Numbered from the stretch's first letter, positions 37,590 through 50,280 are shown. The stretch: 64,000 nt of DNA from Spinellus fusiger (GCA_025094145.1 JALLLS010000034.1:186001-250000), one strand, 5' to 3'. The notes: generated from the letters alone by a model not told the origin. A program made the numbers and translations.

Positions 37590-38865
37590 GGTGATGATGT
37601 AGAATGAAATGGTCTGTGGATAAGAAAACAAACTCCAACACTATAAAATACGAGTAGCTCTGACTTTTTTTTTGACAAGCTGTTTGGCTATGAAAAGAAG
37701 AGAAAAGAAAGAGAAAAAGAAAGAGAAAAGAAAATAATAGAGTGGCTAATGTTCTCCACCAATGATAAAATGTAACGCAACAGATGGAAAATGGAATCTC
37801 GCTAGCCAACAAAACACATCAACAAAAAGGCTAGTTATCTTCTTTTTACGCACAAGAGGAGGTATCAAGGATAAGTAATCGCTTTTTTTTTCTTTCTAAA
37901 GAAGAGAAAAGGGAAGAAGTAAAAAGCTTGTACTTCATAAATTATTGCTATTTTGGATCTTTGTATTAATTTTTATTTATTTGCTGGTATGGTTAGTGTA
38001 GGCGTTATGCCAATGAGCCATCAAAATAGATAGAAACAGGAAGACTCAACAGCCTATACGCTTCTATCACCGCCTCCATAAGGTTGATAAACTCACCACC
38101 AATGCTTAGTAAATAAAAATAAAAATAAAAATAAAAACCCATTCATCTCAATAAGGCATACTTTTGTGCGTATTGTTTTATTTCCACTAAGTTTAGACGG
38201 AGAAAACTCAATTAAAAAATCATTCAATATTCATAAATGAAACATCTTGAAGGCTCTTTATAGAAGATTAAACAAGACTGGTGTTCCTAAATCCCCTTCT
38301 TTTAGATTACAAGCCTTTTATAAAAAAACAATTAATAGCTAATTAATAATAGATCACCTGGTAAATGCATCCTTGACTTGAGATTTAACATGGGAAGATT
38401 CAGAAGGATGGTTTATAAGCAGAGTTACAAGAAGACTGGTTCTTGTCAAAATAGTGATGCTTTAACAAGTAATATAGATAATTGCTCATTCGTATATGAT
38501 GTAATGTTATACTAGTAGACAATGACTTTTTATTCGTAGTGTTTCACTTGAGAGACAGATACATTACTCTTTATTCACTTGCATTGGAGAGAAACAACAG
38601 GTTTACTATAGCAAACATTTCTATATCGATTCAATAACAAGGTCATTGGCGTAATGCGTCGGAGGATCTGTTCGATCCATGACCTAAAAGTAGGGGCAAA
38701 CAGCTGTAGTAAAGAAAATCTTGCCATACTATGGGTCTGCATTTTAAAATGGAATCTACTATTGTTGTTGTTTTTTTTGTTGTTGTTAATGTTTTTTTGA
38801 ATACAGTCAAGTATTCTATTTTGTGAATGTTGAGTATAAAGATACTCTTAGGATCATCAGTCATA
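37590..38865. other. Intergenic, no gene recognised
   Basis: Upstream flank of the methyltransferase gene with an (AAAAATA)n microsatellite near 38108-38137 and a (TTG)n stretch near 38761-38787. No coding or RNA gene is supported. Confidence 0.5.
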
Positions 38866-40320
38866 CAGTGCTTCCAACAAGTAATATCACAACCAATCAA
38901 AATCAATGTTACAGGCCAATCAAAATCAATATCATATTTTAAAAAATGAAGTCAGAAATCTCGCTTGCTTAGAAGAGAGAGTGAGCATTTTTTTCTTCTG
39001 GTACTTTTTCTTTTTAATACTTTACAATTCAACATGAGTACTATATTTCTATAGGAAGACGGACATGGGAATGTTATTGATGAGAAGGGTGATCCTGAGC
39101 CCATGGACTCTATTGTTGATCAGAATGAATCCATTGTTGAGACTATTGCTACTCATACAGAGTACTTGAGAAATGCAGTCCCCAATGAATCATCTCTGAC
39201 TTGCCCAATGTTATTAGAAAAGCCAAAAAATAAAGATGTTCATATGAAGGAGGCAAAACCAAAATGGGACTATGTGCGTTCTACAGTCCAGGATAAAGTT
39301 AGGTTCTTCGATCTGAAGATTGAAAAGTATATGACTGCTTCAGCAAAGCAAAGCAGTTGGGCATTCACCCTCGAACAGCTTATAGGTGGGTTAGTTAGTA
39401 GAATGCGTGTCCTGGCAGTATTTTTGAGAGCTGTAAAAAGACAGGTCGTAAGTGTATCTTAACTGAGGAGCATAAAACGACTGTTATCAACTTCATTGAT
39501 GCTCATCCCTCTGCTACTGTTGTTGAAGTGACTGACCATCTACTGAAGCGATTTCATGCTTTTAAAGTATCACGCAGCACTGTTAATAACTTTATGAGAC
39601 GTGAGTGCAACCTTTTGTTGAAAAAAGCAGATTTTCATTCTATTGAGAGAAACAGTCCAGCAAAGATTGAGGAGCGACACAATTGGGTTTGTCAATGGGA
39701 AAATACAGACATGGACTTTCTGACGAATTGCGTGTTTCTTAACGAGTCTGCTTTTGATATAAATATGAAACGCTCAAGAGCCTGGTCCAATAAAGGTACT
39801 CGTGCTATTGTTACCAGGCCTACTACGAGAGCAAATACAGTGTCTATATTGGGTGCTATTTCTGCCTCAGGTTTGATAACCCTCGGTGTAAAAAAAACAG
39901 ACGTGCAAAGAAGAGAAAATCTGATGGATATATAAGCTCAGGAGCTGTTACTGGTCACTATATTAGTTTCCTAAAAACAACTCGATGAAATGGATAAACA
40001 TCCATAGATGAAAGGTCGTTATATAGTCATGGACAATGCACCCATTCACACCTATGAAAACATAAAGTATATTGAGTATCGAGGATATAAATGTGTGTAT
40101 CTTCCTACTTACTCTCCAGAGCTTAACCCAATTGAATAATTCTGGGCAGTGGCAAAGAGTAAGGTTAAGCGTCATAGATTCTTGCAGGAAGACTCTTTGT
40201 CCAAGAGGATTACAGAAGTCTGTAACAGTGTGAAGCAACGTCATTTCAAAGGTTTCGTCTCGCATTCTTACCAGTGTTGGGACAAATGTCAAAACAGACA
40301 ACCTATGTAATGACCCAAAC
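38866..40320 (+). mobile_element. IS630/Tc1-superfamily transposon, copy 1, degenerate
   Basis: The 5' end is CAGTGCTTCCAACAAGTAAT preceded by TA, the expected target dinucleotide. Coding remnants follow in several frames: an N-terminal block with MDSIVDQNES (39103-39462), a helix-turn-helix plus catalytic region with VFLNESAF (39528-39935), then YIVMDNAPIH and YSPELNPIE before an in-frame stop (about 40020-40140). The first catalytic Asp is Asn here, so even a repaired frame would be impaired. The 3' inverted repeat was not found, so the right end is approximate. The first 400 bp are almost identical to an inverted fragment at 45617-46023. Confidence 0.82.
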
Positions 40321-40504
40321 GAATGTACGATTAGGGGAAAACGGTAAGTGGGCAATTAGAAAAAAAGGCTATCCAAAACTGCCAGCCTTATCCAACGCGG
40401 TTTTTTTAAACGAATATCATGAAACGAAAAAGGACTCATTTGAGTAGTATACTTCACTAGCTGTTTTAATAAAAATGTATAGGAATCAAGTAGGATGAGA
40501 GGTA

Positions 40505-42244
40505 TCAATGATTGTGGTGGCTGGTACTTGCTTTTCTTTTGCGATTGGTGTGGATATCCATAATTGTTGCTATTTCATTGTCGGAAAGGGTTGGCATAAG
40601 TGATGATTGTTGATCCGTTTTCTGGTCGATGCACAAGCTCCAGAAGCCTGAGGAAACGATTGTCAATTGGTCGGCTTGTGCGATGAAAAGTGGAAGTTCT
40701 TTCAAAGACATTGGCAACTGAATATGGACAATTTCGACCATTGGATAGAAGCCATTTCTTGTACCATCAGTCAAATAGAACGTTGCGTGATGTCCTTATT
40801 CAACATGATGAGAATTAAAGAAAGAGTGTTAATATGTCTTCTTTTTTGCATTCAAAAATAAAAACAGAAAAACTTACTAACGACAAGAAACGACAGGACA
40901 AATTTGTTATGATACGTATCAATAGCGTTTTTTGCTAAAAGCGCCAATCGCACCAAGTCTTTTCCGACCAGCTTGTGATTCAGCGCCTGGGATGCTGGTC
41001 TCACTTTTCCATATCCTACGGTTTGCCCGATCTCCGTGCCCATCACTATGCTGATTGTAGAATCAGGTCTGGCCAGTAACAATGACATCTCACTGGATTT
41101 GCACTCGTCATTGGCAACAGAAGTCCTAAAGTATGCGAAAATGACAAAAAAAATTGAGCTTGCGTTTGACTGGAATTTTTCTTTTCATACCACCGAAACA
41201 TGACGTGCTTCAGGAGGTTTTCCAACAATGGATTGATAGCCGCAGTGGTATATCTTGTAATCAACTCCAATTCATCAACCTTCCGACTGATTGGTTCCAA
41301 AGGTAATTGTTCAAGTCTAAGGGCAAATTTTAATTGACATATAATGAATAAACGCTATGACTTGCGTTCTTCCTTATTTGTCCTTACAGATTTCAAAAGC
41401 AAAATAGTATCCTGTTGTGGGCATCGTTGTTGGCAACCATAAGAGCCATCAATTTTTGAGAATCCTGGAACTCTGTCATTTTCTTTCTGATGCAATTCTA
41501 CATAACTGATAAATAAGCTACAGCCATTTTTTTACTCTCTTGATTATACCTTCACGATTTTTTCAGCATCAAGCCAAATATCCTGGTCAAATTTGCACAA
41601 CCGAATGCCATATTCCTCCAGCAAATATTCAATAAGGTCTTTGTATATTTCACGTCCTATGAAGTGGTGAGGGTCACTGTTGGTGCGGGATGGCTTTAGC
41701 AAGAGGGTTGATGACAATGCCAAGACGTGCTGGACATGGGATTCGTACGTCAAGAGATGCGGTTCGTCAATGATCGTTTTCACATAATGGTGAAATTCGT
41801 AAAACTCCTTGGTAATGTCGATGTTCTGAAAGATAAGATGGTCATTGTCTGGGCAACAAAAAATCCAGCCTAACTTGATGATATCGTCAGGTGCAGTAAT
41901 GATCCTAAACCAAATCATATTTAGAAAACCAAATCATTATCATACAAAATATTTCAGATACCCATTTTCAGGTTGAGATGCCTGACATGGTTCAAGTCAC
42001 AATGCTTTCATAGTTCTTCTTTCACAACAAAGGTCTCCTTGCAAGAGACACAGTCATAATGAACCACGATGGAGTAGCCAAGTTGTTCATAATTTTGAGC
42101 ATTTGCTTGACTGTACATGCCAAAATTACGTTTACCAGAGAGAAAACGTTCCACTTTTTTCTGATGAATAGCAGCAATATGGTTCATGGCTTTTTGATTC
42201 AACTGATACAACTTGTCACAATAAGGACATGATTTTTTGAACAA
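40505..42244 (-). pseudogene. Mucoromycota-type C2H2 protein family member, broken by an in-frame TGA
   Basis: Read on the minus strand, blocks follow in order: CPYCDKLYQLNQKAMNHIAA (a C2H2 finger, 42244 on), a second finger C..C (YDCVSCKETF) interrupted by TGA at 42010-42008 and continuing KHCDLNHVRHLNL in the same frame, then a region with LCKFDQDIW (41918-41544), a short exon (about 41491-41390), ELELITRYTTAAINPLLENL (41300-41213), STISIVMGTEIGQTVGYGKV (41088 on) and a C-terminus with TDGTRNGFYPMVEIVHIQLP (to 40505). Consensus splice sites link several blocks. I recall similar anonymous proteins as large families in Mucorales; function unknown. It could be functional if the start lies downstream of the TGA. 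Confidence 0.55.
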
Positions 42245-42846
42245 AATAATGGTATTTCCTTTGTTGAGGGATAATTTATATTGGATATATCTAGCTACAT
42301 TCTATCAATTGTTTTATGTTATGATAGGTATAAAAATACTACCCTATAAATGTTTATTTTTTAAATCAATATATTATGTCTAATAATATATACACAAGAA
42401 TTTCAATATAACAAAACATATAGCAACAACTATTTAGGCCTCAGATATATTAGACCTTCTAGCAATATATTTAATAAACTTATGATATATTTTCATATTT
42501 AACAACATATTAATTTATAGATATTTTAATTAACATTTTTTTATATTAAAAAAAACTATATATTATAAAGATATAAGATACATCTATATAAAATATTTTG
42601 CATGTTGATAATATCAACTATTCTTCTTGTAATTTTACTTTTTAATATCTAATACTTCTATAATGAATTTATGTTTTATGAAAGATAATATGAAAGAAAA
42701 ACAGTAAGATTATTGAAAGAAATTTGTAGCATTTAAGAAGCTAAAAATTGAATTTATCATAGAGGAATAATTGCTATCAGAAATATGTAAGGTATTTTAA
42801 ATGAATATATTATACATCTTTTTAATATAGTTACTAGTATATTGAA

Positions 42847-42978
42847 ATGAGCTTACAGAAAAAGATACAAATTTGTGAATTCTGGTTACAAGGGAATTGT
42901 ACATATACCAAGGCAAGTTGTTCCTATGCCCATGGAAAAAAGGATATAACTATATGCAGATTTTGCTTTTCAATCTAA
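42847..42978 (+). CDS. Small single-CCCH-finger open frame
   Basis: A 43-codon frame (MSLQKKIQIC...) contains CEFWLQGNCTYTKASCSYAH, a well-formed Cx7Cx6Cx3H finger, and ends ICRFCFSI, which looks like the start of a second finger cut by a stop. It lies in the AT-rich island 280 bp before the transposase remnant. It may be a gene fragment captured by the element or an exon of a longer gene. No promoter or splice partner is evident. Confidence 0.4.
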   Translation: MSLQKKIQICEFWLQGNCTYTKASCSYAHGKKDITICRFCFSI

Positions 42979-43259
42979 AAATAAGCTAATACAAATACCT
43001 ATAAATTAGTGTATTGCTAAAATTTCTAGTATATTACTAACTCTCTTGGTATGTTGCTATAACTCCACTATATCTTAACCTTTTTTTTTTAATATATCAG
43101 AAGTATTATTATTGTATTATTGATATAAAATTATGACATAAAATTCAACATTTATTTACATAATATTTTTAGATAATATTACAATATATAATCTAAGATA
43201 ACCTATATACTACATATATTTGATGGAAATAATCCCTCATATATAATAAAAATTTATAT

Positions 43260-44421
43260 GACTGAACAAATATTGAAAAGAAATATTACTCTTGAAACAC
43301 AAAATATAATTTCCAATTATTGTGGCTTTCTTGATATTGACTATAGAGTTATAAAGAAAACTTATTATAACAGAACAGAAATATAAAATGTAGATGATAT
43401 TAAAAATATAAAAGAAAAAATATTTTATAGATTGGGTTATTTACCTGTATTTTTTTTTAAAAATGAGCTTTTTGCCACCAAAGATTATAAAGGGGGTGCA
43501 TATACTTATGCTGATAAAGGTATATTGCTTTTGTACCAGATTATATTTGGTATAAGTTTAACTGAAATAGGTAGAATAATACCATATTCTAGTTACTATG
43601 ACATATCAAGATTTTTGGATGACAGACTATAATATACTTAACAAAAAAGTAGATTATATATTGGAAAATATGTTTTCTAGTTTGAAACTTAGATTATTAT
43701 GTGCTAAATTATATAACCCAATGCCATTCAAGCATGTATCTCTCTTGTTGGATAGTCATAATTCTATAATTAACTATAATAATCCTGACATAAATAAAGA
43801 AAAACTGTATTTATACAAGTTAAAAAATTCTGGTTTAAGAACACAGGTATTGTGTGACCATTGCATGGTAATTTCTGTTTCTAGCAGTAAATTTTGTAGG
43901 GATAATGCTGATGGGCAGATGTTTTTAAAAATGGGTATAGAAGATATCATGAAAAAACAAGACTGTATAGGATTTGATAGTAGTTATTATTATTATATAG
44001 ATGACTTTATACAAGATACAGATTTAAGTAGAAAAAACTTTGTATATCCCTTTTGTAAAATGGTCAATCAACCTCTTACCAAAGAAAGGGATACTTACAA
44101 TACTATGTTTGGGTCTTTTAAATCAAAAATAGAAACATTATTTGCTGATACAGGTAATACATTTGAGAAATTCAGTAATAAATGTAATGTTACTCTTCTA
44201 ATATAAAAGTATACAATCTACAATATAAGGTAGCATTATTGCTTAAAAATATTAAATTGTTTTCTAAAATGATTGATATTAGGCCTAATGAGATTAACAA
44301 ATTATGGCTTAATAATGATTTTAACTTTAAATATAATAATAGTCTAGTTAGAGATGAAAATATAGATTATGAAGAAATATATTATAATACAAATTCTGAT
44401 GATTTGGAAAAAAATTCATGA
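43260..44421 (+). pseudogene. Broken DDE-superfamily transposase (DDE_Tnp_4-like)
   Basis: Four pieces in three frames form one protein: MTEQILKRNITLETQN.. to a TAA at 43384-43386, GYLPVFFFKNELFATKDYKG.. to 43632, DYNILNKKVDYILENMF.. with LLLDSHNSIINYNN, LKNSGLRTQVLCDH and CIGFDSSYYYYIDDF to 44206, and VYNLQYKVALLLKNIKLF.. to 44421. So there is at least one stop and two frameshifts. The arrangement of Asp-containing blocks and the FGSFKSKIETLFAD block resemble DDE_Tnp_4-type transposase proteins that I remember as very common in AT-rich Glomeromycotina genomes. This is from memory and untested. Confidence 0.6.
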
Positions 44422-45041
44422 TGAGTTCTTAAATCTATCATTAGAACCTGAATCAAGTACTGCTAATAAAAAGATAAAGATTACTAATGTTGTATCATCT
44501 GTAAATGTACATAATAGTAGAATGGATAAAACCGATTTGTAAACATATATAACTTATTATAAGAATATAAATAAAAATAAAAAATAAAAACTTTTTTCAT
44601 CAACATTTTAGTAATTTTAATGATTAGATTAGAGTAGTAAAAGAAGTTGATTATTGTTTTTAAATAAATCAACAGCAGAACTCAATTACATAAAATAATT
44701 TTATCTAATTTTTGGATAAGTTGATAAATTAAATTTTATGTTATTAAGATTATTATAATATTATAGAATTACATTATATACAACAGAACAAGGAAAATAT
44801 TATTATTGAACCATAATAATTAAATTTTACTTTATTAATAATATAAGTCTAAATAATAAAAAGGTAATAGAATTAATATTTTGGTATAGAAATAGTATTA
44901 GGGAAGTATTTAACCAAATAATTAAATTCTAGATATATGTATATTCCTCTTAAATATACTTACTAAAAGGCAGTTCATCATAAATATATATTATGGCAAA
45001 ACATAATAAATTAATAAGAACTCCAACACACTTACTGAACC

Positions 45042-45616
45042 TGTCATGCTCCAACTTCAATCCAAAGATTCTCTATGAATTGGTCAACATAAGTAGTATG
45101 CTGTGACATATCAGAATCCTCTATGAAAGCTTGAGTGCACACAAGTACCATAGTACATCTCTGTATCATCTTACTGATTGGTCATAACTACAAATCAACC
45201 TTCTAAGCTCAATTTACTATCAGACACATAATAAGAGCTATCTTCATCTATAAATCCTTAGTGGATTAAATAAGACCTATCAAAGGCAATTAAAGTGAAG
45301 ACACATAATAGATGGCTCTATAATGGTGTGCTTATTCAATGAACCAACCATAAGGCTCAACATGTAGTCTACCATAGTAGAAACTACACCAACCATAAGG
45401 CTACACCTATGTAAACTACCATAGGATAGATTATCTACACCAACCATACAGTTGCATCTATCAATAAGCTATGCCATGGACTAATCATTAACTACCAAAA
45501 GGTAGAATGCCACTGAAGGATAAGCACCCACAAAAAGTATAAATAATGAACCACTCTTCACTTGATAAAAATTATCTTTGTTCAGTCTTGTTATTTTCTA
45601 CTTGTCTGAATAATCA
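45042..45616 (+). mobile_element. LTR family B, copy 1 (long form)
   Basis: The stretch matches 50281-50660 in direct orientation: AACTTCAATCCAAAGA, GTGACATATCAGAATCCTC, GTGCACACAAGTACCATAG and AGGCAATTAAAG occur in the same order. It begins TGTC and ends CA, with an internal GTATAAATAA near the 3' side. An internal block of CAACCATAAGGCT-type repeats (about 45345-45455) makes it longer than copy 2. No target duplication was found. The right edge abuts a transposon fragment exactly. Confidence 0.7.
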
Positions 45617-46023
45617 CAGTCCCGTTTTGGTTTTGCCTCCTTCATATGAACATCTTTATTTTTTGGCTTTTCTAATAACATTGGGCAAGTCAGAGATGAT
45701 TCATTGGGGACTGCATTTCTCAAGTACTCTGTATGAGTAGCAATAGTCTCAACAATGGATTCATTCTGATCAACAATAGAGTCCATGGGCTCAGGATCAC
45801 CCTTCTCATCAATAACATTCCCATGTCCGTCTTCCTATAGAAATATAGTACTCATGTTGAATTGTAAAGTATTAAAAAGAAAAAGTACCAGAAGAAAAAA
45901 ATGCTCACTCTCTCTTCTAAGCAAGCGAGATTTCTGACTTCATTTTTTAAAATATGATATTGATTTTGATTGGCCTGTAACATTGATTTTGATTGGTTGT
46001 GATATTACTTGTTGGAAGCACTG
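45617..46023 (-). mobile_element. 5' fragment of the IS630/Tc1-like element, copy 2
   Basis: The reverse complement of this 407-bp stretch equals 38866-39272 with about one visible mismatch, including the terminal CAGTGCTTCC and the start of the transposase (MDSIVDQNES). It ends abruptly at the LTR-B edge at 45616/45617. The element's TA target lies at 46024-46025. Confidence 0.9.
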
Positions 46024-46027
46024 TATA

Positions 46028-46125
46028 CCATTTCCGAAAAGTAATGTCGCATTCACTTGTCACATCTGCGTATATATTGTATTATAAATATTTATGAAAC
46101 GCGACATTAATTTTTGGAAGTAGTG
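46028..46125. mobile_element. 98-bp MITE sharing its ends with the IS630/Tc1-like element
   Basis: The left end CCATTTCCGAAAAGTAATG and right end CACTACTTCCAAAAATTAA (reverse complement) form an imperfect terminal inverted repeat of about 25 bp, flanked by TA on both sides (46026-46027 and 46126-46127). The repeat resembles the larger element's CAGTGCTTCCAACAAGTAAT, so the same transposase could have moved both. Confidence 0.7.
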
Positions 46126-49100
46126 TATAAGGTTACTAAAATAGAATGGTGTAATGATATTTTACGCTGAATTCATCTCAGCTAAAAAGATGATCTCTTT
46201 CTTTGAATTGAACAATCATAGGGCTACATCTTTCATTGAACAACACAAGACATAAAGAGATACATGATAATAGATATCATTTACATAGGGTTTTATTCAA
46301 GGAATTCACGACACTTAATAGAGGAATATATCTTGAAAATAAAAGATTTGCTAATGGAAGAGTCTGGTATCTATGGAGATGCTCACATGTCTTCTCAACA
46401 CGTTTATTAGTGGTTTTAATGAACGTATCGGCTAATGTATCTATAAAAAGTCCTCTATTAGAAATTAAGCTCAGACTATAAAGAAAAAGCAAACTACAAA
46501 ACATGCTAGCGGGCCAACATGTAGAGATGATAATGGAGTATGTGTGACAAATGATCTTGATAAGATTGGGTGGGATGACTTGTTTTATAGGAATGTAAGA
46601 TGACAGGGAGAATTCAAACGAACAACTCACAGTTAGTAAAATGAACACAACAAAGCATGGGCTTATTGGACGATTGAATAGACACAGATAGAACGATAGG
46701 AGACTGTTGTAGAATCAATTAAGCTTTTATTATAAACGATATCCCTTCAGCCTGCACACATACATATAGGTAGCTATAAGTACACATACACATACAACAG
46801 TAGAAGAAATGAATTCAAGCCAAGTTTAGATAGTCCATGAACTATTCATATGAGTAATAGTTACCACTCACTGTACAATACCAACTCCATGCTCAATGGA
46901 ATCAAGAAAACAGGTTTCTGGGTGTGTATTTTTATTTTCTTTCTTTTTTTTTATTTACATATTTTATTTCACTTTAAAGTCATGCAACAAGCCATCGAAA
47001 GGAGTATTTATTTTCCTCGTATCTGCTATTGTTTTTGGAATAACAGGTGCTGGCTCTACAAATTTAGTGTACAATCAGTGAAAATTGGATATATTTTTGA
47101 GAGAGTGTCTTATTGGAAGTCATATGAGCTATTTCAAACTTTAGAGTGGATACTTTGGCAGAATAAGGTCTCAAATGATTCAACTGGCAAGCCCGTCTCT
47201 GGAAAAAGCCTTAATCTACTCAAATCATGCATTTATCATTTTCACACTCAAAGATATAAGCTGAGCAACCCCAGTATTCATCTTTTGGGTCATCGTCCTA
47301 CCAAGAAATTGGTTTTTTCTTTTAGGAAAGAAAATGAGAAAACCCCTAAAAAGAGAAATCAGAAAACTATGTTTGTTAATTATTATTTTTTAGTACTTGC
47401 ATTACTGGGATTATTAAGAGCTGTAAGTGAATGAGAATGATATTTTAATGAATAGTATCTTACAAGGGAATAATAAGGTACTTGGTGCTACTATTATTAT
47501 ACTTTTCTTTTAAAAATATAAAATATAAAATATAAAATATAAAATATAAAAAGAAGCGTAGTGTCCTCCAGACAAGAAGATGGGTTAAAGAGATGGGTCT
47601 ATTTCACACTTGTAGGGATTCTGTCTATAACCAAATAAAATTGAGTGGGTATCAACAAGTATGAATAGTTGATGAATATGTCTTGGAGAATCAATTAGTC
47701 ACATTCTCCATATATAGCAGAGTGGCTGATAGACTTCAATAAGATAAGATGATGAATACTTGAAACAGGACAGTCCATATAGGGTAGAATTATGCAAAAG
47801 ACTACCAACTTTATATTTGTATTCTTTATTGGTTAGACCAGCACGATTGATTTTATACTTTTAGAGAGGATGAAAATATATATGCCTATAAACACTATGA
47901 CATGCTAAAACGTGTATGGAAATGTGTGTGGAAAATGAATGCCCTCAGAATTATATTTAATATTGCTATACACTGTGTCATGAGAGTTGAATCCACCTTC
48001 ATTGTCTTGTACTTTTTCTTTCTGCTCTCCACTAAACGTATGGATTGTTCCTTTTCTTCTCTCTCTCTCTCTCTTAATCTATAGAATAGAATAAGTATTC
48101 TATCTGTGCCTGGGGTACTTTTCAAATACAAGGGACAGTATAAAAAAGGTCTAATCTTCACGATCGATCTCTCTTCATCTACTTTGAAATAGTTATATAT
48201 CATCAGTGACACCTTTCTTCTGTAGAATAAAGAAGAAGAATATATGTCCGGAACTATAAACTGTAATAATTTAAGGAACTCTATTATTGTGTATGCATGA
48301 TTCTATCATGAGTCTATATGACAAGGTACATACAATTATTCATAAGTTTTTAAAGTGTCTGTGCTTAGAGTGCAATTTTCTTTTCTTGATGTTGTATCCA
48401 GAGTCATTCCAGAGACATGTCTAATAGAAGGCGCACTGATCAATCACACATTACTGACAAGTAAGATGAGGCTTGTGCGTAGATCCAACTACAGAAAGCA
48501 CAGCCAAGTACAATCGCCTATTTGTACTCTTACTACTACTAGACAGGAAACCATCAGTGTAACAATGACAACTGAGAAGTATATAAAGGGTTGGATTATT
48601 CACTCAATAAAAAATAACCTAATTTCGGATAAAGTTCTGTCATCACTCAGTCCGTTTATTTACGATTCAGATAGAACAATTGATCTTGATGTCTATGATA
48701 CTGCTGTTCATTTCCACCAAACCACTGGTCAATTTCTTATTAAGATTGTTAGTGGGTGAATAGCTGGGTTGAACAAGGAAGGTGGTAGGGCATGATTCAT
48801 AAAAGATCTCTTTTAATCTATTTTTTTTACTCTTATCCTTGGAAGGTTGTACATAACACTAAGCATTATTTTCTTCTATTTTATTGAGTTTTTTTTGTGT
48901 CATGTTTGCATTGTGTAAGATATCAACCTTCTGAGAACTTGAGATTAAATAAAGAGATGAGGATTTCTATGACTTAATATAAAGCCTTGGATAAGAAGAC
49001 AGCACCTCCATTGAACAGAGAGAAAGAACATTAAATGGACAATGTTATTAAATGGTGAAAGAAAATATCTCTACACTATTCATCTTAATGGTAAACCAAA

Positions 49101-49327
49101 CAACTATGTAGTGTTCAAAGCATTTGTTGATTTCTGTATCAAGTGAAGACTATAAAAGAACAATTTTTTTGTGTAATTTCAATTGTCTTTGTTTTTATAT
49201 CAATAAATGTATTATAGAAATAAAGGCAAAATAATGGTTAAATAATCGTGGGAAATAAGTATATTCAAGAAATTAAACCTTATATCTCTTTGCTCTTTTA
49301 TGCCTATCATTAAAACCGCTACTTATA
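46126..49327. other. Intergenic with anonymous open frames
   Basis: The longest frames are 46850-47434 (194 codons, with a hydrophobic stretch and basic C-terminus) and 48355-48759 (134 codons), both on the plus strand. Neither has a domain I recognise, a clear promoter or splice partners. They may be decayed genes or transposon remnants. A short (AAATAT)n run lies near 47512-47550. Confidence 0.4.
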
Positions 49328-50102
49328 CAGTCACACAAAATTAGAAAGTATACGACCCCATAATCTATACATTTTTAAATGTAATTCTTCTTCTTTTTAC
49401 CACAGAATCACATTTCATTAAACAATCTCAAATTTCAAACGCATAATACTCAACTAGAAACTATAGAGTTTATAATAAGATTGAAGAAAGAGAGTAATGG
49501 GGTGTTTAATGGCTTAAAATACAAGGATTGCTCCATGAGTAGCATTTCAAAGGTCGTTGGCATTAGCAAGACTACTGTCTAGAATATCATTAGTCTTTAT
49601 TCTACTAATGATACATCTCTACCAAGACCTAGTTATAGTGCACCAAAAAAATTAACGAGAGAGACCTCAGACGACCTGAGGCCATTCTAAGAGCCAACCC
49701 ATTTGCCTCCTATAACTATATAAATTTGGAACTTATTGAACATCTCTGGAGCTGTCTTGATAAGCTAATTAATGACAAGAGGACAGATATCAAAAATATA
49801 GATGAGCTCAATACAGCTTTAGAAAAAGCTTGGAGAAATATCCACGTCGATCTTGCCGAACGTTTAGTTGGCTCAATGAAGGATTGCTACCAGGCAGTTA
49901 TTGATACCAAAGGTGGCCCAACAAAATATTAAATAAAAATTTTTTATATAAATTAATATAAACAATATGTTAAAATAACTTTGTGTTGAATTTGAAGTTA
50001 TTAGTATGTATTTTGAGGTCGTAACATTTATATCCGTGAAGTATTTTTTTTTTCAGGATTTCAAAAAATGAAAATCGTATACTTTCTAATGTTGTGTGAC
50101 TC
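49328..50102 (+). mobile_element. Internally deleted Tc1/mariner element with intact ends
   Basis: Terminal inverted repeats CAGTCACACAAAATTAGAAA (left) and its near-complement at the right end (TTTCTAATGTTGTGTGACTC) are each flanked by TA (49326-49327 and 50103-50104). Inside, an N-terminal helix-turn-helix remnant (KVVGISKTTV) is joined directly to the transposase C-terminus with LELIEHLWSCLD and KGGPTKY (49726-49932). The catalytic core is deleted. The 775-bp element could only move with help from an intact relative. Confidence 0.88.
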
Positions 50103-50280
50103 TACTATGTACATTTTATCTATGGAATCTGGGATATTCAAATAAGTCCCATTGCAGTCTATAGGAGATATCTTTTTACTGTAACTATAGAGTTAGTACT
50201 ACGAAGTTTATCTAAAATCCACTCGCTGAATAATTGAGGCCATGACACTCCAATTCTCAACAAGACAAGTATGTACCATT

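Larger units (their letters stand above)
42245..45041. other. Strongly AT-rich island
   Basis: Base composition drops to long A/T stretches (for example 42400-42850 and 44530-45000) compared with the neighbours. It encloses a small CCCH frame and a broken DDE transposase, and codons inside these frames are AT-ended throughout. The island is probably one mobile element with its flanks; I could not find matching terminal repeats. Confidence 0.65.
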
